Program-made: the position numbers and the translations under genes
The notes under the pieces: model-generated
The model's database searches: none
What the model was told of the DNA's origin: nothing
What the model saw: only the letters and a program-made list of their open reading frames with translations
NCBI GenBank assembly: GCA_009773765.1
Contig: WTWZ01000006.1
Span: forward strand, 14,706 to 78,705
Direction: 5' to 3'
DNA: 64,000 bases
Source: Prolixibacteraceae bacterium
GTDB lineage: Bacteria; Bacteroidota; Bacteroidia; Bacteroidales; Prolixibacteraceae
Part shown: positions 37,887 to 46,602 of the stretch, piece after piece
Numbering within the stretch: the stretch's first letter is position 1
Layout of the letters: every line of letters starts with the position of its first letter

Positions 37887-38738
37887 TTACTTTTTTTGAA
37901 TTGAAAGCAAACCATAATGCCATAAATTTTTTTCGAGGGCTTCAAATTGTTTAATCGAGCCAAACTGGTTTCCGTGGTTTACTTTGTTTCTGATTCCAAT
38001 GGTTTTCAGGAAAATGCCAAGCTGCCACAACCGGGTTGACATTGAATGCAGCCTGCGGAGCGAAGGCCGTGTAAAGCGGGTGATATCCTCAATTTTGAAA
38101 TCGCTGAAACCGCATTTCAGGGCGTTGCTGCGGTGCTCTTCAACCGTGTCGATATCTTTTATCGACCAGCCATCCAGCCAGTCGTGCAACAAATTTTCGC
38201 CTTCCGGTGTTAAAGGCCTTTCGTTTCTGAAATAGTCGGCAATAATCAGTCGCCCGCCGGGTTTCAGCAACCGGTAAGCTTCTTTGTAAAAGTTGATTTT
38301 TTCCTGCGCATGGCATAAACTTTCGCAGGCCCAAATCAGCGTAAACGACTGGTCTTCGAAACGGGTGTTGGTGTAGTCCTGCTCGAAAAACGACACACGG
38401 TCGGCCACGTTACATTTAAGGGCGTGTTTTTCGGCTTTTTTCACCTGGTGGGGAACCAGGGTGATTCCGGTAACCTGCACATTGTAGTTTTCGGCAAGCC
38501 AAACAGCGCTTCCACCCTGACCACATCCGGCATCCAGAATAATATCGCCATTTTTTACACCGCTTTTCTCTGCCATTACCTTGTTAAGGTTAAGCAACGC
38601 ACCATGGTGCGTTTTAACTTCATGGTCGTAATACCCAAAATGTACCGACCTGTTTTTTTTGCCGAACCATAAAAATTTGTAATCGAGCCGGGTGGCGTCA
38701 TAATAACTTATTATTGATTTTTTGTATTCCAGATCCAT
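37887..38738 (-). CDS. Class I SAM-dependent methyltransferase (sterol/tocopherol-type)
   Basis: The start at 38738 (MDLEYKKSIISYYD) gives 283 residues and a 10-base gap from the upstream gene. An earlier ATG at 38840 would overlap that gene with a non-homologous leader. Motif I is ILDAGCGQGGSAVWLA, motif II GITLVPHQV, and the acidic motif is TLIWACESLCHA. The GKPGGRLIIADYF-like strand (LLKPGGRLIIADYFR) follows. The AGCGQGG and CESLCH pattern resembles small-molecule C-methyltransferases of the gamma-tocopherol/sterol group, so an isoprenoid, quinone or lipid substrate is plausible. It lies between an MpaB-like oxygenase and the giant kinase HK6 (3-base gap), placing an enzyme pair at the head of a signalling operon. 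Confidence 0.85.
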   Translation of the reverse strand: MDLEYKKSIISYYDATRLDYKFLWFGKKNRSVHFGYYDHEVKTHHGALLNLNKVMAEKSGVKNGDIILDAGCGQGGSAVWLAENYNVQVTGITLVPHQVKKAEKHALKCNVADRVSFFEQDYTNTRFEDQSFTLIWACESLCHAQEKINFYKEAYRLLKPGGRLIIADYFRNERPLTPEGENLLHDWLDGWSIKDIDTVEEHRSNALKCGFSDFKIEDITRFTRPSLRRLHSMSTRLWQLGIFLKTIGIRNKVNHGNQFGSIKQFEALEKNLWHYGLLSIQKK

Positions 38739-38748
38739 AACCCCGCTT

Positions 38749-40140
38749 TTAACCTTTGAGCGCCCAGTTGTTCTGCAATGTGGCCGGAATTCGGAATCCC
38801 GATTCCTTTCCCTGTCTGAAATGGAGCGATAAAATGGCAACCATTATCCCGCCAAAAACCTTCATTATTTCCACAATCATTTCTTCCTCAAGTTCTTCTA
38901 CGGGTTCGCCTGTGGCTTTATCGTGCAGTATATTGTGCATTTTTTCAAGATGTATATCTAACAGATGCAATCCTTTTTTATTAAAACCGAAAAAGCTCAT
39001 AATCAGGAACAGCAATTTTGCAATAAAACCAATCTTTTCCTGTTTGGGTTTGAATTCATTTTTTTTGCTTTTCAAAATGTTGTGATAATCTTTAATTTGA
39101 TCATGAAAGTGTTGGTTTAATACCTTTTTGTGATTTACTTTTTCCTTTTCCGAACTGTGTGCAACAAAAAGTTCGGGGTGTGTTGCAGCAAAAGAGGGCC
39201 TCAGCATTCGTTCAAAACAATCGGGAAACTGTTCGTCGGAAAGCAGGGTTTTCATGAGCAGCAGAATCAGTTTTTCGGGCAAATGAAAATGTTTCAGCGT
39301 TTCAACCAACGCTTTTGCAAGGGCAATTCCCGAATGGGTTTTATCTTTAAACAAATGGGCGTAAACCGCGTGCTGCAATGTCCACGCCTCGTCAACGGTT
39401 TTACAAATCAATTCGTCCTGTACTCCCATAATTTTGCCAATGGTTTTCCAGGTATGGAACCAGGCTTTTTGTTCCTGGGCGCTTAACGACATGCCCAGCA
39501 TCTTCATGCCTTTAAAAAACTCAAGCGAAAAAACCTGATTGGTGGCAATTAAATCTTCCTGACTGATGGGTTTGCCCCATTCATTGTCCCATTTTTCGCC
39601 CTGCTTGCCCGAATCCAAAATAACATGCCGCATTGCAGCGTGCATAATTCTCACTTTCAACGCTGTAAGGATTCCTCTGTGTGTGGGTTCCCACCAGTTT
39701 TTGTCCATTACATCAAATACAAACTGTGCTGTTTCGAAAATGCGCCTTTCGGCATGGGTTTCGAGCAGTTTGGTCATGCGAAGCACGTTGGCAGGTTTTT
39801 CGGCCATATAAGTATAAGGCAACGCCCTGAAAAACAGGACAAAGATGAAATCCATTCCCTTTTTTTTCCATATTTCATGGGCCTGGCTAAAAAGCCTGAT
39901 ATCTTCGGATGTAAACCGGCGGTTGAGTTCTTTCTGAATAAAATTGTGCATTGGAGCAGGAAGTTCTGCTGAAACAAAATTGTCGTTTTTGGCCATTTCT
40001 TTCAAAATTGAAGTTAAATGCCTCATGTCGTGCGATTCGAAAACCGAAGCAACAGCGTCGTCGGCAGGTTTGTCCATCACCTGGCGCAGCGTTTCAAGAT
40101 CAATTCCGTTCCATAAAAATTGCGGTGTAGTTTTTTCCAT
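38749..40140 (-). CDS. MpaB/DUF2236 family oxygenase-like protein
   Basis: This 463-residue protein matches the family of MpaB-type oxygenases and latex-clearing proteins (DUF2236). It shows the ordered pattern LKVRIMHAAMRHVI, WGKPISQEDLIATNQVF, MKMLGMSLSAQEQ and WFHTWKTIGKIMGVQDEL. Members bind haem b, usually through a His in or near the first of these helices. Residues about 345-390 carry a short hydrophobic segment (IAKLLFLIMSFFGF). There is no signal peptide. Known members oxidise isoprenoid or polyprenyl chains, so the substrate could be a lipid or terpenoid. It is the first gene of the kinase operon, preceded by a perfect 8-bp palindrome at 40160-40178 that may be an operator. Confidence 0.8.
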   Translation of the reverse strand: MEKTTPQFLWNGIDLETLRQVMDKPADDAVASVFESHDMRHLTSILKEMAKNDNFVSAELPAPMHNFIQKELNRRFTSEDIRLFSQAHEIWKKKGMDFIFVLFFRALPYTYMAEKPANVLRMTKLLETHAERRIFETAQFVFDVMDKNWWEPTHRGILTALKVRIMHAAMRHVILDSGKQGEKWDNEWGKPISQEDLIATNQVFSLEFFKGMKMLGMSLSAQEQKAWFHTWKTIGKIMGVQDELICKTVDEAWTLQHAVYAHLFKDKTHSGIALAKALVETLKHFHLPEKLILLLMKTLLSDEQFPDCFERMLRPSFAATHPELFVAHSSEKEKVNHKKVLNQHFHDQIKDYHNILKSKKNEFKPKQEKIGFIAKLLFLIMSFFGFNKKGLHLLDIHLEKMHNILHDKATGEPVEELEEEMIVEIMKVFGGIMVAILSLHFRQGKESGFRIPATLQNNWALKG

Positions 40141-40159
40141 ATTTTTTGTTTTTAAATAA

Positions 40160-40178
40160 AGATTAAAGTTTTTAATCT
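40160..40178. promoter_or_regulatory. Palindromic operator candidate upstream of the oxygenase-kinase operon
   Basis: AGATTAAA, GTT, TTTAATCT forms a perfect palindrome 20 bases upstream of the oxygenase ATG. The size and symmetry suit a dimeric repressor site. The rest of the gap 40179-40433 is AT-rich with no gene; it must hold the promoter of the long operon, but I cannot place it. Related partial motifs (CAATCTAATTG and AAGATTCAATT) lie at about 40187-40217. Confidence 0.4.
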
Positions 40179-40433
40179 AGGTTAAACCAATCTAATTGTA
40201 TATAAAAAGATTCAATTATCTCATATACGGTTTGATTTTTATTTTGATCATGCATTGTTATTCAGGCTTACTATGTAAAAAAAGATTGGAAATGTATTTT
40301 TAGCATCAACAACACACTAATAGTCAAATAGTTTAAAACGGTTGAAAAAGATTTTGTAAATTTTAAAATTTTGAATATTTGTGGACAAACAGGGAGCGTA
40401 ATACTGAAAATCGAAATTCATCATTCTGCATTT

Positions 40434-40802
40434 TTACATCACCTTTCTCCCAAACGGGGTCAGGGCGAGTGAAGCCATTTTGAAATGTTGCCCCGCCCAG
40501 GGGATTCCGATGATGGTGATCCCGAGCAGGATTCCGAAAAGCACGTGGGTAAGCATTATCCAGATTCCGCCGATGAAAAACCAGATGATATTCATAATTG
40601 TTGAAAGGCATCCGGGCGCATAATCCATGTATTCTATTTTTTGTCCGAAAGGCCACAAAGCCAGGATGCCCAGTTTAAAACACTGAAGGCCAAAGGGAAT
40701 GCCAATGATAGTGATGCAAAGCACTAATCCGGCAATCATGTATTCAAGAAAAATGACAAAACCGCCAAAGATGAGCCAAAGAATGTTTCCAAGGAATTTC
40801 AT
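40434..40802 (-). CDS. yccF: YccF family inner-membrane protein
   Basis: This 122-residue protein has two similar halves, each with hydrophobic helices and the family motif: ITIIGIPFGLQCFKLGILALWPFG and ITIIGIPWAGQHFKMASLALTPFG. This doubled pattern defines YccF (DUF307). The function is unknown. It diverges from the DUF5808 gene at 40918 and lies 293 bases upstream of the oxygenase gene on the same strand. Confidence 0.92.
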   Translation of the reverse strand: MKFLGNILWLIFGGFVIFLEYMIAGLVLCITIIGIPFGLQCFKLGILALWPFGQKIEYMDYAPGCLSTIMNIIWFFIGGIWIMLTHVLFGILLGITIIGIPWAGQHFKMASLALTPFGRKVM

Positions 40803-40917
40803 GGTTTTTATTTTATTAGTAGTTATGAATCCTGAAAATTACATAAAAATCCGATCAATAAAATTCGGTTTTTTCCTATTAACTTTTACCTTAGTTTAAA
40901 ATTTCAAATCAGAAAAA

Positions 40918-41097
40918 ATGACTACCAATCCTGATAAATACAAATGGGGCATCTTCTATTTCAACCCGGAAGATATGCGGGTGATTGCGCCAAAACAAAT
41001 ACAGTGGATGGGGTGGACATTGAATTTTGCCCGACCGGCTGTATGGTTAATTATTTTTGCTTTTATTGCCTTGATTTTTTACATTTCGAGATTTTAA
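40918..41097 (+). CDS. Small DUF5808-like membrane protein
   Basis: This 59-residue protein starts at the ATG at 40918. The N-terminal soluble part reads KWGIFYFNPEDMRVIAPK, then MGWTLNFARP, and one membrane helix follows (VWLIIFAFIALIFYI). The GIFYxNPxDxR and GWTLNFxRP pattern matches the DUF5808 domain, here without the larger DUF1648-type partner domain it often accompanies. The function is unknown. It precedes the YjbQ gene by 51 bases on the same strand. Confidence 0.75.
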   Translation: MTTNPDKYKWGIFYFNPEDMRVIAPKQIQWMGWTLNFARPAVWLIIFAFIALIFYISRF

Positions 41098-41148
41098 TTC
41101 CAGCACACAAATCTCACTACTCAATACGAATATTCTCACTACTAAAAT

Positions 41149-41559
41149 ATGATTCAGCAACAAGAAATAACACTTCCCGCTTTTCGCAGAGGTTACCATT
41201 TAATCACCCGGCTGATTGAAGAAAACCTGCCCGAACTGCCTGAAACCGGTTTGCTACACATTTTGGTGAAACACACATCGGCCGGAATTACAATCAACGA
41301 AAATGCCGACCCGACAGTACGAACCGATTTTGAAGGATTTATGAATAAAATGATTCCCGAGAACGACCCTGTTTATTTGCACAACGATGAAGGATCGGAC
41401 GATATGCCTGCACACCTGAAATCGTCGGTAATTGGAGCCGAAGTTACCATTCCAGTCACACGGCACCGTTTAAACCTGGGTACATGGCAAGGTATTTATT
41501 TTTGCGAATTTCGGAATTATGGCGGGACAAGAAAGTTGGTACTGACTGTGTTTAGTTGA
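41149..41559 (+). CDS. yjbQ: YjbQ/UPF0047 family protein (secondary thiamine-phosphate synthase-like)
   Basis: This 136-residue protein has the family signature VKHTSAGITINENADPTVR, NDEGSDDMPAHLKSS and LGTWQGIYFCEFRN. Conserved His and Glu residues here form the putative active site. The family shows weak thiamine phosphate synthase activity in E. coli, but its true role is unsettled. It follows the DUF5808 gene and may share its transcript. A direct repeat TCTCACTACT occurs twice in the 51-base spacer upstream. Confidence 0.92.
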   Translation: MIQQQEITLPAFRRGYHLITRLIEENLPELPETGLLHILVKHTSAGITINENADPTVRTDFEGFMNKMIPENDPVYLHNDEGSDDMPAHLKSSVIGAEVTIPVTRHRLNLGTWQGIYFCEFRNYGGTRKLVLTVFS

Positions 41560-41768
41560 AATTAAATACCGGTACACTATTTGTAGAATTTGCTTTGTTT
41601 TTCGGAAAGGGTGCTTTTCTGGCGGAAACTAACTTCTTTTAAAACCGTTTTAAAACCAAAAACTTTGATTACCAGACCTCAGATTAAATTTTAGGAAACT
41701 GTTTTTCAGAATTACTCCTGAAATTTGTTTTTATGAGGTTATATTGATTTTCGGGGGTAAAAAAATGG

Positions 41769-41796
41769 AAAAAAAGTGAAATAACTTCGGGGTATT
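41769..41796 (+). repeat. Short dispersed repeat, copy 1
   Basis: This A-rich stretch ends GTGAAATAACTTCGGGGTAT. It matches 54992-55018 at 26 of 27 positions, 13 kb away. Copy 1 is non-coding, 29 bases upstream of the ExoD-like gene. Copy 2 lies inside a small open frame. The surrounding sequence is not similar, so this is a compact repeat, not a duplicated gene. The rest of 41560-41824 is AT-rich with no gene seen. Confidence 0.6.
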
Positions 41797-41824
41797 TAGG
41801 TATTGTTAATAATGTAATTTTTTT

Positions 41825-42508
41825 ATGGCGCAAAAAACACAATTAAAAAAAAGAGAATTAGTTTTTTTATTTCAAAAGGATGAGGTTTTTAAAGATTCTT
41901 TGTCTGAAAAAATAAAAAAAATAATCAATAAAATACCTGAAAGAAATTTAACATTATCTGAAATCGTAAATCTATTAGGAAATGATGGATTACTTTTACT
42001 TTCAGCGCTATTAAGTATTGTTTTTCTAATTCCGGTATCAATTCCAGGGTTTAGTACAGTGTTTGGTGTCATTATTTTTTTTATAGGGTGGAGTCATCTG
42101 TTAAATAAAAGTTTGTGGATACCCAGTAATATGAAAACTAAGACACTTTCAGCAGAAAAGCTACGTACATCTCTAAAAAAAGGATTAAAGTGGTTTCATT
42201 TTTTAGAAAAAATAAGTACGCCTCATCGGTTTAATATCGTGATAAATAATAAAGTAGCACACAAAATCAACGGATTTTTGGTTTTGGTTGGTTCTGTTTT
42301 TCTAATGATACCGTTAGGATTAATGCCATTCAGTAATACTTTGCCTGCATTAATAATTCTTTTTTTATCAATAGGAATTATACAGAAAGACGGAATTATT
42401 ATTCTTCTTGGATATTTTTCCGTTTTGGGAACTTTTATTTACTTCGGATTGTTTTTTTCAACTATATTTTTAGCTTTTAAGCAAATGGTTGAAACTATTA
42501 CATTGTAG
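41825..42508 (+). CDS. ExoD family membrane protein
   Basis: This 227-residue protein resembles ExoD, a membrane protein linked to exopolysaccharide production in rhizobia. The N-terminal part is soluble (LSEIVNLLGNDGLLLLSALL), followed by hydrophobic segments and the family motif MPFSNTLPALIILFLSIGI, then QKDG. About four membrane helices are visible. The gene is clearly more AT-rich than its neighbours and rich in AAA and ATT codons, which hints at a different origin. There is no obvious operon partner; it is followed by a 220-base gap and a RAYT gene. Confidence 0.85.
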   Translation: MAQKTQLKKRELVFLFQKDEVFKDSLSEKIKKIINKIPERNLTLSEIVNLLGNDGLLLLSALLSIVFLIPVSIPGFSTVFGVIIFFIGWSHLLNKSLWIPSNMKTKTLSAEKLRTSLKKGLKWFHFLEKISTPHRFNIVINNKVAHKINGFLVLVGSVFLMIPLGLMPFSNTLPALIILFLSIGIIQKDGIIILLGYFSVLGTFIYFGLFFSTIFLAFKQMVETITL

Positions 42509-42644
42509 ATTTTGACATAGCTAAATATATTCACATATATTATTAAAAATATTTAAAAAGATGGAAAAATAGAAATAACAGGTTAAGAGCCAAGTGTAAT
42601 AACTATAAAAGAACATCAACTATTTTGCCTGTTATTTCATTGCC

Positions 42645-42668
42645 CCCCGCTCCCGCGCGATTGCATCG
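42645..42668 (+). repeat. REP-like arm, left copy
   Basis: This 24-base GC-rich sequence begins CCCCGCTCCCGCGCG and ends GATTGCATCG. It is the exact reverse complement of 43296-43319. It can form a small hairpin (CGAT, TGC, ATCG). Together the two copies bracket the RAYT gene, as REP sequences do for REP-associated tyrosine transposases. Confidence 0.8.
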
Positions 42669-42732
42669 TTTGGTTAAGAAGCAGGTCAAAAAAAATTCTT
42701 AATTTTATCCAAACCAGAAAATAAACTGTTTC

Positions 42733-43288
42733 ATGAGCCGGAATTACAAATTTTATAATCCTGATGGTGTATATTTTATAAGCTTTGCCGTGGTTGAGTG
42801 GTTAGATGTGTTTACCCGAAACGAATACAAAACCATTTTAACCGACAGTTTACGTTATTGCCAGCAAAATAAAGGGATGGAAATATTTGCCAGGTGTGTA
42901 ATGACAAACCATGTTCATTTAGTTTTCAGAAGTGCCGGTGAGCAAAAGCCGGAGTTATTGATTGGCTATTTTAAACGGTTTACCAGCAAGGCAATTGTTA
43001 AAGCAATTATTGAAAATCCACCGGGAAAGCAGGAAAGAGTTTTTACTTGTACAATTCCTGAAAGCAGGCAATAAGGCATCAAATGTAGATACGTATCAAT
43101 TCTGGAGGCATGACAACAAACAAATTGAATTGTGGAGTAATAAAGTCATCGATGAAAAAATTGATTATGTACACAATAATCCTGTTGAAGAAGGATTGGT
43201 TTTCAGGGCGGAAGATTATTTATACAGCAGCGCAGCAGATTATGCCGGTGAAAAAGGAATTCTGGAAAATGTTATTGTTGTTAAGTAG
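42733..43288 (+). pseudogene. REP-associated tyrosine transposase (RAYT, Y1 family), frameshifted
   Basis: The first frame (42733-43074) reads NYKFYNPDGVYFISFAVVEW, then the HUH metal motif TNHVHLVF, and goes out of frame after IIENP. The second frame (to 43288) continues RESRKEFLLVQFLKAGN, NVDTYQFWRHDNKQIELWS and YVHNNPVEEGLV, the expected C-terminal half of the family. The shift lies at about 43018-43022 in a C-rich CCACC and equals one extra base. The catalytic Tyr should fall in the C-terminal half's helix. The full gene would be about 185 codons, typical for RAYTs. It is flanked by inverted 24-base REP-like arms. The frameshift could be real decay, programmed, or a sequencing error. Confidence 0.85.
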
Positions 43289-43295
43289 TGCCACG

Positions 43296-43319
43296 CGATG
43301 CAATCGCGCGGGAGCGGGG
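43296..43319 (+). repeat. REP-like arm, right copy
   Basis: This exact reverse complement of 42645-42668 starts 8 bases after the RAYT stop codon. Here the hairpin is CGCGAT, GCA, ATCGCG (43294-43308). An outer stem GTGCC (43288-43292) pairs with GGCAC (43328-43332). The tetranucleotide GTAG at 43285-43288, overlapping the stop codon, lies just 5' of it, as in REP/RAYT systems of other phyla. Confidence 0.75.
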
Positions 43320-43518
43320 ATAATCAGGCACTAACCAGTTTTAACCCGGTTGCTTGTGGAGATGAAATGTGAGAATGTGGAGTATAAAATCAGTGGCTAT
43401 TATTTTGGTCAGGCTTATCCCGGTGTGATTAACTTCTCAATTTATATTTTCTTTACTTTTGTGCACATTGCATCTTTCAAATTGATAAAGGTTATTTTTC
43501 AAATAAAAAACACAACTC

Positions 43519-44385
43519 ATGAACTTCATTTTTAAATTTGCACAGGGAATAACAAATAGCAGGACATTCAAAATTTTTATCTTTTCTATTATCACGTTTT
43601 CTGCAATACTTATAGGATTAGAGACATATCCTGATATTGTCCAAAAGTATCGTAATCTGATTTTATTTCTCGACAGGTTAATCATCACCTGTTTTGTAAT
43701 CGAAATTGGCCTTAAAATAATTGCCATGGAGAAAAAGCCCTGGCAGTTTTTCAAGGATCCGTGGAATGTATTTGATTTTATAATTGTAGCCGTTTGTCTA
43801 ATCCCGTCCGATGACACCCATTATTTTGCAGTTTTCCGTATTCTTAGGGTGTTAAGGATATTGCGGATGATTACGTTTTTACCAAAACTGCGGCTTCTGA
43901 TAGGGGCTTTGTTAAAAAGCATTCCATCAATGGGATACGTTGTTATGCTCATTTCAATTCTGTTCTATGTTTATGCAGTTATTGGAGTTTTTGTTTTTGG
44001 GGCATCCGATCCTTTACATTTTGGTGATTTGCACCATACAATGGTCACACTTTTTAAAGTTTTAACGCTTGAAGGCTGGATTGATATTATGAATACCCAT
44101 ATACTTGGGGCTGCTTCCGATGGCCGCCTTCAAATCATATCATTCTGGCCTTTCCTGTATTTTGCCAGTTTTATTCTGATTGGCGCCATGATAATTATGA
44201 ATCTGTTCATTGGAGTAATTATGAACAGTATGGAAGAAAGCCAAAAGGAGCTAACACAGGAACTTCGAAAGATAAATTATAATAATAAGGACGAAGAAGA
44301 GCTTTTTAAACATCTAATATCAAAGCTGGATGAGTTACGCGATGAAATCCAAAACCTGAAAAAACCTACCGGAAAAGCTCTGTAA
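43519..44385 (+). CDS. Voltage-gated ion channel (single-domain sodium-channel-like)
   Basis: This 288-residue six-helix channel resembles the NaChBac/NavBac group. The S4 sensor carries Arg at every third position (FRILRVLRILRMI). The pore loop reads KVLTLEGWIDIM, close to the TLESW selectivity filter of bacterial sodium channels but with Gly for Ser. S6 is LIGAMIIMNLFIGVIMNSM, followed by a C-terminal coiled coil (ELFKHLISKLDELRDEIQNLK) expected to hold the tetramer. Na+ or Ca2+ selectivity cannot be decided from sequence. It is likely monocistronic, next to a Ca2+/Na+ antiporter gene that is 193 bases downstream on the same strand. Confidence 0.9.
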   Translation: MNFIFKFAQGITNSRTFKIFIFSIITFSAILIGLETYPDIVQKYRNLILFLDRLIITCFVIEIGLKIIAMEKKPWQFFKDPWNVFDFIIVAVCLIPSDDTHYFAVFRILRVLRILRMITFLPKLRLLIGALLKSIPSMGYVVMLISILFYVYAVIGVFVFGASDPLHFGDLHHTMVTLFKVLTLEGWIDIMNTHILGAASDGRLQIISFWPFLYFASFILIGAMIIMNLFIGVIMNSMEESQKELTQELRKINYNNKDEEELFKHLISKLDELRDEIQNLKKPTGKAL

Positions 44386-44578
44386 TTTCAGTGAAATATT
44401 TAAACCAGTATGTATTTAAGCTAAGTGTTGGTTCCGGTTAGGTACTGCAAACAAATACCGGAATACAGGGGAAAAAGTTTTCATAAAAAATCAATCGGTA
44501 AACTTTTTAGCTTTGCAATTGTATTTCTATGGAAGTTTTAAATGAGTTTTTTTAGTTTGGGTTATTATATTTTTGTAT

Positions 44579-45538
44579 ATGGCATTATCAGTTTTAATTA
44601 TCGTTGCAGGGTTTGTGCTGCTCATTAAAGGGGCCGGTTGGCTTGTAACCGGCGCTTCGGAGCTGGCAAAAAAACACAACGTTTCCGATTTGGTTATCGG
44701 CCTCACCATTGTTTCGTTCGGCACCTCGGCACCCGAGCTGGTGGTAAATACAGTAGCTTCCATCAACCAACATTCCGACATTGTTTTCGGCAATATTATA
44801 GGAAGTAACGTAGTTAACCTGTTTCTGATTCTCGGATTGGCAGGATTGATTTATCCCATTACCGTGCATTCAAATACTGTCTGGAGGGAAATTCCGATTT
44901 CTGCACTGGCTGTAGTTGTTTTGTTTGTGTTGTCAAACGGTTTTCTCATGTCTGGCGCCAACGTTCTTTCGCGTATCGACGGTGCAATTTTGCTCGCCTT
45001 TTTTGCCGGGTTCCTGTATTACATTTACATACAATTGAAAACCGATCGGCTTGGTTCGGGTGAAGAAAACCTGATACAAATGACAAACCTGAAAATCTGG
45101 GTACTCATCGTTATCGGGCTGGCAGGACTGGTTGCCGGAGGAAAACTGGTGGTTGACAATGCGGTTAAAATTGCCACTTTTCTGGGTGTGAGCCAAAAAA
45201 TTATCGGGCTTACCATTGTTGCCATCGGTACTTCGCTGCCCGAGTTGATGACCTCGGTGGTTGCCGCGCTTAAAAAGAACAGCGACATTGCCATTGGGAA
45301 CGTGATTGGATCGAACATTTTCAATATTTTATTTATTCTTTCGGTGAGTTCGTTAATAAACCCTGTTCAGTTTAACACATCGTTCAATTCCGAACTTTAT
45401 TTGCTTGCCGGCGGAACCATGGTGTTGTTTATTGCCATGTTTACCAGTGGGCGTAGAAAGCTCGACCGCTGGGAAGGTGCGGTTTTACTGGGTATATACC
45501 TCCTTTACACAGGGTGGCTGATTGCCGGGGAATTTTAA
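44579..45538 (+). CDS. Calcium/sodium antiporter (CaCA family, YrbG-like)
   Basis: This protein of about 319 residues starts at the ATG at 44579; a TTG two codons upstream is a less likely start. It has two inverted repeats of about five helices, each with an alpha-repeat. The first is VIGLTIVSFGTSAPELVVN with FGNIIGSNVVNLFLILG. The second is IIGLTIVAIGTSLPELMTS with IGNVIGSNIFNILFILS. The Glu and Asn residues in these motifs bind Ca2+ and Na+. It probably exports Ca2+ in exchange for Na+. Its stop is one base from the stop of the convergent phosphoesterase gene. Confidence 0.93.
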   Translation: MALSVLIIVAGFVLLIKGAGWLVTGASELAKKHNVSDLVIGLTIVSFGTSAPELVVNTVASINQHSDIVFGNIIGSNVVNLFLILGLAGLIYPITVHSNTVWREIPISALAVVVLFVLSNGFLMSGANVLSRIDGAILLAFFAGFLYYIYIQLKTDRLGSGEENLIQMTNLKIWVLIVIGLAGLVAGGKLVVDNAVKIATFLGVSQKIIGLTIVAIGTSLPELMTSVVAALKKNSDIAIGNVIGSNIFNILFILSVSSLINPVQFNTSFNSELYLLAGGTMVLFIAMFTSGRRKLDRWEGAVLLGIYLLYTGWLIAGEF

Positions 45539-45539
45539 C

Positions 45540-46448
45540 TTATTTTGCTTCCCATCCAAAATCAATGTATTCCCATTTAAAATAGCTGCCCGAAACATCA
45601 ACTTTTAAAAAGCCTTCTTCCATGCCGTTACGCGGGCCGTTCCACCAGTTCGACGATACAGCGCCGGCAGTTACGTAACGGATTCCGTTGTAATATATCT
45701 CTTCTAAAATATGTAAATGTCCCTGCAAAACCAGTTTTACATTGTATTGTTCCAGTATTTTTCTGATTACATCTGCATTGGTTACCACCGATCCGCGCCC
45801 CAAACCTTCGTTTGGGCCTATCTGCACTTGTGCCCCCACACTCAGTAATGGTATGTGCGTGCATACAACCACCGGAGTTTCTTTCCCAATTTTTTCCAAA
45901 TCCTGTTTCAGCCATTCAACCTGCACCGAATCGATGTATCCGTAATACTGGCGGTCTTCGGTAAACCCAATTCCGTCCAAAACAATAAAATGCCAGTTTT
46001 TATGATCGAACGAGTGGTATCTTTTAGCCAGCCTGTTTTCGTACATTTTTTTTCCGTACTCTTCGTGCAACGGGTCAATCCCGCTATTCTCATATAACCC
46101 GAAGACTTCGTGGTTTCCCATGGTATGATAAACGGGCATTTTCAGGTTTTTGATGGTTTCCTGCCACAAATTGTATAAACTGTCGCTGCGGCCATAGGTT
46201 TGGCCCAAAGCATCCATAATATTGTCGCCGCCGGCAATCACAAAGTCGGGCGCCAGTTTGTTGATGGTGTCAATGGCCTGCAAAAAACCTTCCGTGGCAT
46301 TTCGCTCAGGCATAATGTGAACATCGGTGGCAAACACAAACGAAAATACGTTTTGGTTCTCAATATTATTTACAACAGGGTTTTGGCAACTAAAAAAGTA
46401 CAGTGCAACACAAAGAATGGCAATCAGTTTCTTCATAATTTTATTCAC
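45540..46448 (-). CDS. Calcineurin-like metallophosphoesterase lipoprotein
   Basis: This 302-residue protein has a lipoprotein signal (KKLIAILCVALYFFSC, lipidated Cys at about 21); a second Met at residue 5 could be the start. The metallophosphoesterase blocks are in order: FATDVHI (with Asp and His), GGDNIMD, MGNHE, CTHIPLL and GHLH. These ligate two metals. The substrate, possibly a phosphoester, nucleotide or nucleic acid in the periplasm, is unknown. It ends one base from the antiporter stop, with no room for separate terminators. Confidence 0.9.
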   Translation of the reverse strand: MNKIMKKLIAILCVALYFFSCQNPVVNNIENQNVFSFVFATDVHIMPERNATEGFLQAIDTINKLAPDFVIAGGDNIMDALGQTYGRSDSLYNLWQETIKNLKMPVYHTMGNHEVFGLYENSGIDPLHEEYGKKMYENRLAKRYHSFDHKNWHFIVLDGIGFTEDRQYYGYIDSVQVEWLKQDLEKIGKETPVVVCTHIPLLSVGAQVQIGPNEGLGRGSVVTNADVIRKILEQYNVKLVLQGHLHILEEIYYNGIRYVTAGAVSSNWWNGPRNGMEEGFLKVDVSGSYFKWEYIDFGWEAK

Positions 46449-46602
46449 TTTAAATTCAGTTTGAAATTAAATCTTTTTTCATCAATCGGAATTAATTAAT
46501 AATGAATAGAATATTAAATATTATTTGCTTAATTTTTTTTTGTTTTTTCAGACATGATTTTTGAATGATTTTCTTTTATAGTTTTGTTAAAAATTGCTGA
46601 AA

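Noticed and set aside
38739-38840. N-terminal extension of the methyltransferase
   Set aside because: It overlaps the oxygenase gene and has no family resemblance; the ATG at 38738 gives a normal start.
44432-44463. TTCCGGT/ACCGGAA inverted repeat after the ion channel gene as a terminator
   Set aside because: The stem has 7 bp, an 18-base loop and no U-tract, which is too weak to call.
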